From: Eubacteriales Family XIII. Incertae Sedis bacterium
GTDB lineage: Bacteria > Bacillota > Clostridia > Peptostreptococcales > Anaerovoracaceae
Direction of reading: 5' to 3'
Assembly: GCA_031272485.1 (NCBI GenBank)
Contig: JAISTV010000006.1
Span: forward strand, 1-64,000
DNA: 64,000 nt
The translations under genes and the position numbers were made by a program. The notes under the pieces were generated by a model. That model had not been told where the DNA came from and did no database searches. It saw only the letters and a program-made list of their open reading frames with translations. Of this stretch, positions 1-8,088 are shown in pieces; within the stretch, counting starts at the first letter, position 1, and each line of letters starts with the position of its first letter.

Positions 1-1
1 C

Positions 2-634
2 AGCAAGTTCGGTGTGCCGCGGCAAAGCGGGCTGGTGCCGGCTTCTCTTGCTGTGATTGAATTTGAGCCGGAGTATAGAAACCCGGATGCCCTGCGCGGG
101 CTGGAGGGGTTTTCTCATATCTGGCTCATCTGGGGCTTTTTCGAAAATGCAGAGGCGGATTGGTCGCCCACCGTCCGGCCGCCGCGCCTTGGCGGCAATG
201 AGCGTATGGGCGTGTTTGCCACGCGGTCGCCGTTTCGCCCGAACGGCCTTGGCTTGTCCGCGGTGAAGCTCGAGAGAGTAGACGCAGAAAGCCCTGCGGG
301 CCCGCTGCTTCATGTTTCGGGCGCAGACCTGATGGACGGAACGCCCATCTACGATATAAAGCCGTATGTACCGTATGCGGACGCGATAAAGAGCGCGGCA
401 TGTGGCTTTGCCGCCGAACCGGAACGCGAGAGGCTCCGCGTGGAAATCCCGGAGGAGCTGGCCGCAAAAATCCCGGCAGACAAACTGCCGGCTCTCCTGC
501 AAAGCCTTGCCCTCGACCCGCGCCCGGCGTACCAGGACGATCCGCAGCGCGTATACGGCGTGAGTTTCGCAGGGCTGAACATAAGGTTTACGGTGGACGG
601 ATGCGTTCTATTAATAGTCGGCGTTAATGACTGA
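2..634 (+). CDS. trmO: tRNA m6t6A37 methyltransferase TrmO (5' end outside window)
   Basis: TrmO (TsaA/YaeB family) N6-methylates threonylcarbamoyladenosine at position 37 of some tRNAs, using SAM. The frame is open to the left edge and the first visible residues (SKFGVPRQSGLV) are internal family sequence, so the true start lies outside the window; the GTG at 14 is not the start. Family blocks visible are FEPEYRNPDALRGLEGFSHIW, NERMGVFATRSPFRPNGLGLS and DGTPIYDIKPYVPY, followed by the C-terminal TrmO extension (DDPQRVYGVSFAGLNIRF). The last 11 bases overlap the end of the convergent lipoprotein gene. Confidence 0.9.
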   Translation, partial: SKFGVPRQSGLVPASLAVIEFEPEYRNPDALRGLEGFSHIWLIWGFFENAEADWSPTVRPPRLGGNERMGVFATRSPFRPNGLGLSAVKLERVDAESPAGPLLHVSGADLMDGTPIYDIKPYVPYADAIKSAACGFAAEPERERLRVEIPEELAAKIPADKLPALLQSLALDPRPAYQDDPQRVYGVSFAGLNIRFTVDGCVLLIVGVND

Positions 635-890
635 GTATCCATGCGACTATGTCGTCTGCCACCTCTTCCGATAGCTGCGTGAAGGTTTCGTATTCTACGG
701 TCACCAGCTCGGAGAACGGCACCCCCTCGCCGGCGTCCACCGTAACGGCAGCCGTCGTAGTGGAATAGGTTCCGAGATAAGCGTGTATTGGCTGTTCGAT
801 TACATCGTCAACAAGCCTGCCCTCGTTTCCGCACCCCGCGAAAGCCAGCAAGGCCACCGCCGCACACAGTATAATCATCAACCGTTTCAT
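624..890 (-). CDS. small predicted lipoprotein, function unknown
   Basis: An 88-residue protein starting at the ATG at 890, which has GGAG about 6 nt upstream; the frame extends further upstream but without a better start. The N terminus MKRLMIILCAAVALLAF followed by AGC is a lipoprotein signal peptide with a lipobox, so Cys20 is probably the lipidated residue. The mature part is acidic and about 69 residues long, with no motif I recognise. It is divergent from the L,D-transpeptidase gene and its end overlaps trmO by 11 bp. Signal and length are read directly; function is unknown. Confidence 0.65.
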   Translation of the reverse strand: MKRLMIILCAAVALLAFAGCGNEGRLVDDVIEQPIHAYLGTYSTTTAAVTVDAGEGVPFSELVTVEYETFTQLSEEVADDIVAWILSH

Positions 891-954
891 AGCATTCTCC
901 CACACCCTGCATGAAAACAATAACAATTGTCACACAATTCTCTTCACAGAGTAA

Positions 955-983
955 TTGCGCAGTCTTCACATAACCTTTATAAT
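955..983 (+). promoter_or_regulatory. promoter of the L,D-transpeptidase gene, leaderless type
   Basis: A perfect TATAAT at 978-983 lies 17 bp after TTGCGC (955-960). Only 7 nt separate the -10 box from the ATG at 991, so transcription should begin at or next to the start codon. No Shine-Dalgarno sequence is present. The birA promoter at 23455-23483 has the same layout. Confidence 0.55.
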
Positions 984-990
984 AGTCGCA

Positions 991-2379
991 ATGGAAAAAG
1001 TAAAGATGTTTCTGAAAGAGAGATGGTATGCGTATGTGGTGCCGCTTGTCCTTGTGATAGGCGTTTTTGCTGTTTGGGGCGGCGCGGAGCTTTACTATCA
1101 GGATCGGGCGCTGCCCGGAACCATGTTGGCGGGGGAGGACATAAGCGGGTATACGCGCGAGCAAATCCGTCAGAAGGCGCTCGTGGAGTACTGGCGCATA
1201 AAACCCACCGTACAGGTCGGCGAGGTTAAGGTGGGCACCAACGCCCGCGAGGTGGGCATAAAGCCCGACCTGGAACTGACGGTCGAGAATGCCATAGCGG
1301 CAGGGCGCAGCGCCAATGTCATTGACCGCTTCAACCCCGGCGTGGAGCAGGCGGTGGAACTGGAGCTCAAGACCGACATCTACAAGACCCGATCTTTCAT
1401 AGAGGCGACCTTCCCGGACGCGGTGAAACCCATAGCCCAGGCGCAGGCCGTCTACGACCCTGCCTCGGGCATGTTTCTGGCGCAGGAGGGAAAGACCGGC
1501 GAGAACGTGAGCGCGGGCTCTCTCGACAAGTTTGTGAAGAACATGAAACGCTATCCCGGAGCGACAATATACGAGCCATACATGCAGGTCGTGGAGCCGG
1601 AGGTCTCGCCGCAAGGGGCGCAGGCGGCGGTCGATTACGCGAACGCCCGGCTCGGCGTGGTCATCAACTATCTGAAGGACGGCGCGGTGGCGTTTACGCT
1701 GAGCCGTGAGCAGATAGCCACGCTCTTCGTCTTTACGCCCAACATGGAAACGGACACGCTGGATGTGACCGTGAACGGCGCGCTGGCCGGCGATTACGTG
1801 GGCGCGGCGCTCAATACCCCGCGGCTGGACCGCTACGTGTACCCGGACGAGAACGGCGAGATTCTGGCGGTATTCAACGAGGGGCACGACGGCATAATTG
1901 TGACCAATACCGAGGAGCTTGTGGCGCAGACCGAGTCGGCGCTCTCCGAGCTTCGCAACGCGGACCTGACCGTGGTCATGAACGTGGACCCCGTCCAGGA
2001 GGTAACTGACCAGTCCGACCACTGGATAGACCTGAACCTCAGCACGCAGACCACCACCCTCATGCGCGGAAACGTGGCGGTGCAGAGCTTCTTGATTAGC
2101 TCCGGCGTGGCCGGACACCGGACGCCCACCGGGGACTTTGCGGTGTTCTACAAGACGACCATCCAGTCCATGCGCGGCGGCGTGGGCGATGACGCCTACG
2201 ACATACCGAACATAAAATGGAACTCGTTCTTCGTGGACGAGTGCGCCTTCCATACGGCCTACTGGCACAACAACTTCGGCACGCCCATGAGCCACGGCTG
2301 CGTCAACATGCGCGAGGCGGACGCCTACTTAGTCTACCTCTGGGCGCCCATAGGCACGCCGGTCAAGTCGCACTACTAA
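991..2379 (+). CDS. membrane-anchored L,D-transpeptidase (YkuD family)
   Basis: A 462-residue peptidoglycan-modifying enzyme. A short basic N terminus is followed by one membrane segment (residues about 12-30, VVPLVLVIGVFAVWGG), which anchors the rest outside the cell. The middle resembles the duplicated putative peptidoglycan-binding domain found with YkuD enzymes (GYTREQIRQKA early, NARLGVVINYLKDG later). The C-terminal YkuD domain carries the catalytic SHGCVN motif near residue 435, with an upstream His in ECAFHTAYWHNN. Such enzymes make 3-3 crosslinks or attach proteins to peptidoglycan. I chose the ATG at 991 because it follows the -10 box directly; an upstream in-frame start at 955 lies within the promoter. 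A strong terminator follows. Confidence 0.85.
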   Translation: MEKVKMFLKERWYAYVVPLVLVIGVFAVWGGAELYYQDRALPGTMLAGEDISGYTREQIRQKALVEYWRIKPTVQVGEVKVGTNAREVGIKPDLELTVENAIAAGRSANVIDRFNPGVEQAVELELKTDIYKTRSFIEATFPDAVKPIAQAQAVYDPASGMFLAQEGKTGENVSAGSLDKFVKNMKRYPGATIYEPYMQVVEPEVSPQGAQAAVDYANARLGVVINYLKDGAVAFTLSREQIATLFVFTPNMETDTLDVTVNGALAGDYVGAALNTPRLDRYVYPDENGEILAVFNEGHDGIIVTNTEELVAQTESALSELRNADLTVVMNVDPVQEVTDQSDHWIDLNLSTQTTTLMRGNVAVQSFLISSGVAGHRTPTGDFAVFYKTTIQSMRGGVGDDAYDIPNIKWNSFFVDECAFHTAYWHNNFGTPMSHGCVNMREADAYLVYLWAPIGTPVKSHY

Positions 2380-2404
2380 GCACCTGCAAACCCTATCACA
2401 GATA

Positions 2405-2446
2405 AAGAAAACCCCCGCGCTTCAGGCTGCGGGGGTTTGTTTTCTG
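2405..2446. terminator. bidirectional intrinsic terminator
   Basis: A perfect 10-bp stem, AAACCCCCGC (2409-2418) and GCGGGGGTTT (2429-2438), has a 10-nt loop. It is followed by TGTTTT on the plus strand and has an A-rich flank that gives a T-run on the minus strand. It lies between the convergent L,D-transpeptidase and citrate synthase genes and should serve both. Confidence 0.9.
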
Positions 2447-2458
2447 ATTTTGCGGCGC

Positions 2459-3850
2459 TTACGCCCGGTCCGCGAGGGGGACGTAGGGCTGGTTCTTGCG
2501 GATGCTCACGTAGCCAGGGCGGATAATCTTCCCGGCGTTCATGAGCTCCTCTATACGGTGCGCGCTCCAGCCGGCTATGCGCGCTATGGCGAACAGCGGC
2601 GTGTACAGTTCCATGGGCAGGTCCAGCATGCTGTAGACGAACCCGCTGTAGAAGTCCACATTGGCGCTTACGCCTTTGTATATCTGGCGTTCCTCGGCAA
2701 TGACCTTGGGCGCCAGCCGGGCTATGGCGTTGTATAAATCGTATTCGTCGAGGCGGTTCTTTTCCTGCGACAACTTTTTTACGAACGCTTCGAAGATGTC
2801 CGCGCGCGGGTCGGAGAGCGAGTAGACCGCGTGGCCCATGCCGTAGATGAGGCCGGCGCCGTCGAACGCCTTGCCGTTCAAGAGGTCGCGCAGGTAGGCG
2901 GACACTTCCTCGTCGTCCTGCCAGTCGTGAATCTTCTCCTTCATGTCCTCAATCATGGCCACGACCTTTATGTTCGCGCCGCCGTGCTTGGGGCCTTTAA
3001 GCGAGGAGAGGGCCGCTGCCACCGCCGAGTACGTATCCGTCCCCGAGGAGGAGACCACGTGCATGGTGAAGGTGGAGTTGTTGCCGCCGCCGTGCTCCGC
3101 GTGCAGCACGAGCGAGAGATCCAGGATGCGCGCCTCCAGTTCCGTGTAGTTGCCGTCTTTGCGGAGCATGCGCAGAATGTTTTCCGCCGCCGAAAGCTCC
3201 GGCTTGGGGTTGTTGATAAACAGGTCGGAACCGGCGAAATAGTGACGGTAGGTCCTATAGCCGTAGACCGCCAGCATTGGGAACACGGAGATAAGAAGCA
3301 GGCACTGGCGGAGCACGTTTGGTATGCTCGTATCGTTGGCCTTCTTGTCGTAGGCGTACAGCGTGAGGACGCTGCGCGCGAGGGTGTTCATCATATCGTT
3401 AGAGGGCGCCTCCATGATTATGTCGCGCACGAAGGTGCCGGGCAGGGAGCGGAAGCGCGCGAGAAGCTGCTTGAACTCGGCCAGCTCGCGCTTGCTGGGC
3501 AACCTGCCGAAAATCAGCAGGTAGGTGGTCTCCTCGAAGCCGAGCCGCTCCTCCGCGATGAAGCCGCCCACCAGATCGCGGATGTTTATGCCGCGGAAGT
3601 AAAGCTCGCCCTCTATGGATTCCTTCTTGCCGTTCTTGCCGGTCTTAAAGGAGATTATGTCGGAGATTTCCGTGATGCCGGAAACCACGCCGTTTCCCTC
3701 CAGGTCCCGTAGCCCGCGGAAGACCTTGTGCTTGCGGTAGAGCGCCGGATCAATCTGTCCGTTATCCAGCAGAATCTGCGCCAGCGACTCGATCTCCTTG
3801 GAGGTGATCATCTGCGCGCCTTTTTTATAGCTGTTTGCCTCGCCTGTCAT
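2459..3850 (-). CDS. citrate (Si)-synthase or 2-methylcitrate synthase family
   Basis: A 463-residue enzyme that condenses acetyl-CoA (or propionyl-CoA) with oxaloacetate. The catalytic set is visible: His in LVLHAEHGGGN (about residue 250) and GPKHGGAN (about 288), His in YGMGHAVYS (about 340) and Asp in SANVDFYSG (about 398). The protein is longer at the N terminus than many bacterial citrate synthases. The start at 3850 has AGGAAGG about 7 nt upstream; a second ATG at 3811 is less well served. It is a single gene with no other TCA-cycle gene nearby. In an anaerobe it may feed glutamate synthesis. The two substrate classes cannot be separated by eye. Confidence 0.88.
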   Translation of the reverse strand: MTGEANSYKKGAQMITSKEIESLAQILLDNGQIDPALYRKHKVFRGLRDLEGNGVVSGITEISDIISFKTGKNGKKESIEGELYFRGINIRDLVGGFIAEERLGFEETTYLLIFGRLPSKRELAEFKQLLARFRSLPGTFVRDIIMEAPSNDMMNTLARSVLTLYAYDKKANDTSIPNVLRQCLLLISVFPMLAVYGYRTYRHYFAGSDLFINNPKPELSAAENILRMLRKDGNYTELEARILDLSLVLHAEHGGGNNSTFTMHVVSSSGTDTYSAVAAALSSLKGPKHGGANIKVVAMIEDMKEKIHDWQDDEEVSAYLRDLLNGKAFDGAGLIYGMGHAVYSLSDPRADIFEAFVKKLSQEKNRLDEYDLYNAIARLAPKVIAEERQIYKGVSANVDFYSGFVYSMLDLPMELYTPLFAIARIAGWSAHRIEELMNAGKIIRPGYVSIRKNQPYVPLADRA

Positions 3851-3951
3851 GAAAATCCTTCCTATCTAAAGAAGCGCCCGCGGGCGCGTGGGTCCATACA
3901 AAATACAGAGTTTATTTTACACCAAACCGGGGAATGCGCAAGTTGGAAAAT

Positions 3952-4653
3952 CTATTTCAGAAGCGCCTCGATTTCCGGCTTCTTGAGCTTGCGGTAATGG
4001 CCGCTTTTCAGGTTCCCGAGGCGGACGGTGCCTATGGCCGTGCGCTCCAGCTCGAGCACCTTGCTTCCCACCGCGGCGAACATGCGCCGCACCTGATGGT
4101 TCTTCCCCTCGTGGATGGTTATGTCCACCACGGCGGAGGAACCGGTCTGCTTGAGGAGCGTAATCTCCGCGGGCGACGTGGTAAAGCCGCCTATGTCCAC
4201 CCCGCGGCGCAGCTGAGCCAGCTTCTCCTTGCTGAGCACGCCCGTGACGCGGGCGCGGTAGGTCTTGGAGGTCTCGTTACTCGGGTGAGATATGCGCTGC
4301 GCGAAGTCGCCGTCGTTTGTGAGCAGGAGCATGCCCGTGGTGTTCGCGTCCAGGCGGCCGACCGGGAAGAGGCGCTGCTCGATATCCGTGATGAGCTCCA
4401 GCACGGTGGGGCGGCCCTTCTCGTCGCTCGCCGTGGTTATGTACCCTTTGGGTTTGTTGAGCAGCAGGTAAAGGAAGCGGGTCTCCGGGCGAACGGCGAG
4501 CCCGTTCACCTCCACGCGGTCGCCCTCCGCAACATCCGTACCCGGGGCGGTAACCGTCTGCCCGTTTATCTTCACATTTCCGTTTTTCGTCAGCTCGTCG
4601 GCCTTCCGTCTGCTCGCCACACCGGCGGCCGCGATGTATTTATTCAGTCTCAT
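3952..4653 (-). CDS. rluB: 23S rRNA pseudouridine synthase, RluB/RsuA family
   Basis: A 233-residue enzyme of the RsuA/RluB/RluE/RluF family. Residues 1-60 form an S4 RNA-binding domain (MRLNKYIAAAGVASRRKADE). The catalytic domain holds LLNKPKGYITT and the motif GRLDANTTGMLLLTNDGD, with the catalytic Asp at about residue 102; GKNHQVRRM near the end is also family-typical. RluB modifies U2605 (E. coli numbering); assignment to RluB rather than RsuA is by overall resemblance only. There is no Shine-Dalgarno; a -10 box sits 6 nt before the ATG. Confidence 0.85.
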   Translation of the reverse strand: MRLNKYIAAAGVASRRKADELTKNGNVKINGQTVTAPGTDVAEGDRVEVNGLAVRPETRFLYLLLNKPKGYITTASDEKGRPTVLELITDIEQRLFPVGRLDANTTGMLLLTNDGDFAQRISHPSNETSKTYRARVTGVLSKEKLAQLRRGVDIGGFTTSPAEITLLKQTGSSAVVDITIHEGKNHQVRRMFAAVGSKVLELERTAIGTVRLGNLKSGHYRKLKKPEIEALLK

Positions 4654-4937
4654 GTGTCCAGTATATCACACAAAAATTATGTTAAGTCGTGTTCTGCTCA
4701 CCGCGAACAATCGCCGGTAACCCAAAAGGGTGATTTTTCAGCATTTGCGGTGCGCCGTGTTCGCATTTCGGGGAAAACGCGAAAAGTTATCCAAAGGGGG
4801 GTGTGGATAACTGTTTACATGGATTTCATTGGAATTTCAACGAAAATGGAATTTTTCGTTTCATGAATGAACGATTTATCCACAACTCCTACAAATCGTG
4901 TCGGGTTTTTATCGTGAATGGCAATCCGCGTCGCTTT
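4654..4937. other. intergenic stretch with consensus DnaA boxes
   Basis: This 284-bp gap between two minus-strand genes holds two perfect DnaA boxes: TTATCCACA at 4876-4884 on the plus strand, and its complement at 4802-4810. A one-mismatch box, TTATCCAAA, lies at 4787-4795. Between them is AT-rich sequence with an 8-bp inverted repeat (AACGAAAA and TTTTCGTT, about 4839-4860). Replication-initiator binding is an inference; dnaA and dnaN are not in the window. Confidence 0.5.
4660..4668 (-). promoter_or_regulatory. extended -10 promoter of rluB, leaderless type
   Basis: On the minus strand TGATATACT (an extended -10, TGN plus TATACT) ends 6 nt before the ATG at 4653. A good -35 is not evident. 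The placement predicts an mRNA with almost no 5' leader. Confidence 0.45.
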
Positions 4938-6152
4938 TTACTCGTCTTCCGGGTCGAAATCGCAGAGGTACTCCACGAAATGAATAAAATCGCCGGTCTC
5001 GCTGCGCACAAAATCGTAAAAGACATCTTCCTTAAATTCGTACTTGGCTATGGCGGAGAGCTTGTGGGCGAACGGCGAGGCCTGAATCTCCCGCTCGAGC
5101 CGGTGAATCCGCGCCAGCGAGTACGTGGCGAGCACGAGCTGCCCGTCGTCGGTCAGATACACCATGCCCTTCACGTCGTCGTTCAGGCGGTAGACCGCCT
5201 CCTTCAGGTGGTTGTTGTTCTCATTAAAGTTCAGGTACAGGCGCCCCGCCTCGGTGTCCCGCTTCATGGCGCTCATGTATCTATTGTCGAGGAACTCCTC
5301 CAGCCGGACGCTGTCGGCCTGCACCTCGTAGACCGTGACAAACTCAGGCCGCTCGAGCTTCATGGCGGTCTCCGCCGCGGAAATGCGAAACGCGGAAAGC
5401 ACTTCAAAGCTGCTCACGCGGCTACCGGTGGTATGAATCTCCGACGTGACGATCCTATGCGCCGTGTCCGACTCTATGAGCGACTCACAAAGGTAGGCCG
5501 CCTCCTCGCCCTTGCCGGGCAGCTTCTCTATGCGGTTCAGGCACAGGGTGTCGCAGTAGGTGTCGCGCGAGAGGGTGGACGCTATCTGATCGCCCGCCAG
5601 AATCCGCACGGCATCCACGTCCCCGCCGAAATACCGCATGAGGAAGTAGTTTATGAGCTGGTTGCCGTTCCCGAGCCGCACGCAGGTCTTGCGGAAGAGC
5701 GCCTCGCGCTCGGCGGGCGTGCTGTCCACCGCCTCCGTCAGCAGGAAGCCGTACTCGTCCTCGCCCTCCGGCAGTTCCTCGCCAAACCGCTTGTTGTAGC
5801 CCGCGTATTCCTGCAGCAGGATGCGCGCTTCTCTTTCCGTGATGTCAATTTTCTCGCTGCCGAGCCCGCCCAGCATGGCCTGCTCTATCTCCAGCATGGC
5901 CACGGCGTCGTTCCCGTAAAGACTGCGGTAGGACTCTATGCCCACCTCGGTGGTTTCTATGTAAAAGAATTGATGGAAACTGCGGTCGTCCTCATCCGTG
6001 CTGTAGTAGGAGCCCAGCTCCCAGCGCAGATAAATCACGAGGACACCCATAAGGCGGCTGTCTGTGGTAAAGCCGCTGATATATCGCTTCTCTTCGCTTC
6101 TCTTTCGTAGGTCGAGCCCGCCGATGATCACTTTCAGGTCGCTTCGGTTCAT
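4938..6152 (-). CDS. conserved-looking hypothetical protein, 404 aa
   Basis: I do not recognise this family. The protein is soluble, with no signal peptide or membrane segment, and is acidic with a DFDPEDE C terminus. Its codon use and composition look like the surrounding genes, so it is very likely real. The start at 6152 has AAGGGG about 6 nt upstream. Features that might help a profile search are YISGFTTDSRLMGVLVIY near the N terminus, RLGNGNQLINYFLMRYFGGD in the middle and DVKGMVYLTDDGQLVLATY near the end. It stands alone, upstream of the DnaA-box region and divergent from the his operon. No function is proposed. Confidence 0.7.
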   Translation of the reverse strand: MNRSDLKVIIGGLDLRKRSEEKRYISGFTTDSRLMGVLVIYLRWELGSYYSTDEDDRSFHQFFYIETTEVGIESYRSLYGNDAVAMLEIEQAMLGGLGSEKIDITEREARILLQEYAGYNKRFGEELPEGEDEYGFLLTEAVDSTPAEREALFRKTCVRLGNGNQLINYFLMRYFGGDVDAVRILAGDQIASTLSRDTYCDTLCLNRIEKLPGKGEEAAYLCESLIESDTAHRIVTSEIHTTGSRVSSFEVLSAFRISAAETAMKLERPEFVTVYEVQADSVRLEEFLDNRYMSAMKRDTEAGRLYLNFNENNNHLKEAVYRLNDDVKGMVYLTDDGQLVLATYSLARIHRLEREIQASPFAHKLSAIAKYEFKEDVFYDFVRSETGDFIHFVEYLCDFDPEDE

Positions 6153-6251
6153 CTTACCCCTTCATACTCCCATAAGATTTCGTCTTGTCGAGGCCGCAGG
6201 CGGCCTCCCTCACCACGGAATCCGGAGCCCCGTTTCCGTAGCGGTTATGAT

Positions 6252-6260
6252 AGTATAGCA
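6252..6260 (-). promoter_or_regulatory. extended -10 promoter for the 404-aa hypothetical gene
   Basis: The minus strand reads TGCTATACT, an extended -10, about 100 nt before the ATG at 6152. The implied leader contains a small GC hairpin (GAGGCCG and CGGCCTC, about 6188-6207). No clear -35 is seen. Confidence 0.35.
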
Positions 6261-6316
6261 CGGTGTAGAGAGAAAAGCGCGAAAGGGAAGAAAAAAACGG
6301 CACGAAAAACCGCAGA

Positions 6317-6334
6317 AAATTTTGTACAAAATTT
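6317..6334. promoter_or_regulatory. 18-bp perfect palindrome upstream of the his promoter
   Basis: AAATTTTGTACAAAATTT is self-complementary over all 18 bp, centred on GTAC. It ends 12 bp before the -35 box of the his operon. It is an operator candidate; no regulator can be named from the sequence. Confidence 0.5.
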
Positions 6335-6346
6335 GCGGAGTGCTTC

Positions 6347-6375
6347 TTGACTTTATCGCTTTATCATGATAAAGT
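6347..6375 (+). promoter_or_regulatory. his operon promoter with overlapping palindrome
   Basis: TTGACT (6347-6352), a 17-bp spacer and TAAAGT (6370-6375) make a plausible sigma-A promoter. A perfect 16-bp palindrome, CTTTATCATGATAAAG (6359-6374), covers the spacer and nearly all of the -10 box, so a bound protein would block transcription. I see no T-box or His-codon leader peptide in the roughly 40-nt leader. Confidence 0.6.
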
Positions 6376-6420
6376 ATGCCGGTACGCGAGAGAGGATGCG
6401 GGAAGCAGGAGACATATTAA

Positions 6421-8088
6421 ATGATAAGAAACAACAAGATAACCCCCGAGGGCACGGGCGATATGCTCTTCGCCGAGTGCGAGGCGCAGTACCGCATAAC
6501 CGAGTCGCTGCGCGGCATATTCGAGGGCCGCGGCTACCGCGAGGTGCGCACGCCCGGCATGGAGTTCTACGACGTGTTCGCTTCGCGCGAGGACTATTAT
6601 CCGCCGGAGAGCGTCTACAAGCTGAACGACTGGAAGGGCCGCGTGCTCGCCGTGCGCCCGGATTCCACCATACCCATAGCGCGCCTGGCGGCCACCAAGC
6701 TCAAGGGCGCCGGCCTGCCGCTGCGCATCTACTACGCCCAGAGCGTGTTCCGCCAGCAGGAGGCCCTGCGCGGTCAGGCCGCGGAAATGATGCAGATGGG
6801 CGTGGAGCTTCTGGGTGCCAGCTCGTTTGAATCGGACATGGAGATTCTCTCCACGGCCTTAGACGCGCTCACGGCGGCGGCTGGCGGCAAGACCCGCATA
6901 GAGGTGGGGCACGTGGGCATTTACAACCTGCTCATGGCGGACCTCACGGCGGACGCGGAAGAGAAGAACAAGATTCACAGGCTCATAGCTGCCAAGAACT
7001 ACGCGGGTCTGGGCGACGTGCTTGAGCGCACGGACGGCAGCCGGACGGCGGCAATACTCCGGCGGCTTCCGGCCCTCTTCGGCAGCACGGACGCGCTCGC
7101 CGAGGCCGAGGCCATAACGGCGGACTACAGCGAGCAGCTCACGGAGATGCTCGGCTACCTCAAGCGGCTGTTTACGGCGCTCAAGGCCATGGGGTTCGGC
7201 GACCGGGTGCTGCTGGATTTCGGGCTGGTGAACCAGGCGGAGTATTACAGCTCGCTCGTCTTCCGCGGCTACATGGAGAGCACGGGCGTGCCCATCCTCT
7301 CCGGCGGGCGCTACGACGACCTTTTGGGAGACTTCGGCGAGGCGCTGCCGGCCACGGGCTTCGGGCTGAACCTGGATCTGGTCACGGCGGCCGCGTTAAA
7401 ATCGGAAGAGAGCGGCGCGGATACGAACGCGTCAAGTATTTCCCTTGACAGCGGCAAGGTGCGCATAGCCCTCACCAAGGGCCGGCTCGAGGAGGATTTC
7501 GTAAAGATGCTCGAGGAGGCGGGCTACGACTGCTCCCTGATACGGCAGAAGGGCCGCAAGCTGCTCATTCCCATCCCGGGGACGGACATAGAGCTCTTCC
7601 TAGCCAAGGCGCCGGACGTGATTACCTACGTGGAGCACGGCGTGTGCGACATAGGCATAGTGGGCAAGGACACCATCCTCGAGCACGGCGGCACGTACTA
7701 TGAGATACTTGACCTGGGCATAGGCCTGTGCAAATTCGCGCTGGCTGCGCCCAAGGACACGGATTTCTTCGGGGCGTTCGGCTCGCGGGTCATAGCATCT
7801 AAGTATCCGAACGTGGCGGCAGCCTTCTTCGAGAGTAAGGGCATGGACGTGGAGGTTATTAAAATAGAAGGATCCGTGGAACTGGCGCCGCTCCTGCACC
7901 TCGCGGACGGCATCGTGGACATAGTGGAGACCGGAACCACGCTCAAGGAAAACGGGCTTGAGGTCATAGAGGATATCCGCCGCGTCTCCGCACGGCTCAT
8001 AGTAAACGTGAGCAGCATGAAGATGAAAAAGGCGGCCATAGAGGAACTGACAGGGCGGCTTAAGCCGCCGCAAAGGAGAGGGCAGTGA
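6421..8088 (+). CDS. hisZG: HisZ-HisG fusion, ATP phosphoribosyltransferase
   Basis: A single 555-residue frame carries both subunits of the short-form enzyme for the first step of histidine synthesis (ATP plus PRPP). Residues 1 to about 325 are HisZ, a histidyl-tRNA-synthetase paralogue (TPEGTGDMLF, VRPDSTIPIARLA, SGGRYDDLLGDFG). Residues about 346-545 are catalytic short-form HisG, starting KVRIALTKGRLEEDF and containing DIGIVGKDTI and DGIVDIVETGTTLKENGL. The two are joined by a Ser/Asp-rich linker (about 326-345) that contains an inverted repeat at 7431-7449. There is no stop or frameshift between them. AGGAG lies about 9 nt before the ATG. In most bacteria these are two genes. Confidence 0.93.
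   Translation: MIRNNKITPEGTGDMLFAECEAQYRITESLRGIFEGRGYREVRTPGMEFYDVFASREDYYPPESVYKLNDWKGRVLAVRPDSTIPIARLAATKLKGAGLPLRIYYAQSVFRQQEALRGQAAEMMQMGVELLGASSFESDMEILSTALDALTAAAGGKTRIEVGHVGIYNLLMADLTADAEEKNKIHRLIAAKNYAGLGDVLERTDGSRTAAILRRLPALFGSTDALAEAEAITADYSEQLTEMLGYLKRLFTALKAMGFGDRVLLDFGLVNQAEYYSSLVFRGYMESTGVPILSGGRYDDLLGDFGEALPATGFGLNLDLVTAAALKSEESGADTNASSISLDSGKVRIALTKGRLEEDFVKMLEEAGYDCSLIRQKGRKLLIPIPGTDIELFLAKAPDVITYVEHGVCDIGIVGKDTILEHGGTYYEILDLGIGLCKFALAAPKDTDFFGAFGSRVIASKYPNVAAAFFESKGMDVEVIKIEGSVELAPLLHLADGIVDIVETGTTLKENGLEVIEDIRRVSARLIVNVSSMKMKKAAIEELTGRLKPPQRRGQ
7431..7449. repeat. in-frame mini-palindrome in the hisZ-hisG linker
   Basis: GTCAAG (7431-7436), a 7-nt loop and CTTGAC (7444-7449), read in the phase TCA-AGT. 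Similar units with the same phase occur at 8911, 50008 and 51680. Confidence 0.4.

Noticed and set aside
6376-6420. T-box or His-codon attenuator leader of the his operon
   Set aside because: The leader is about 40 nt and has neither a T-box sequence nor a run of His codons.
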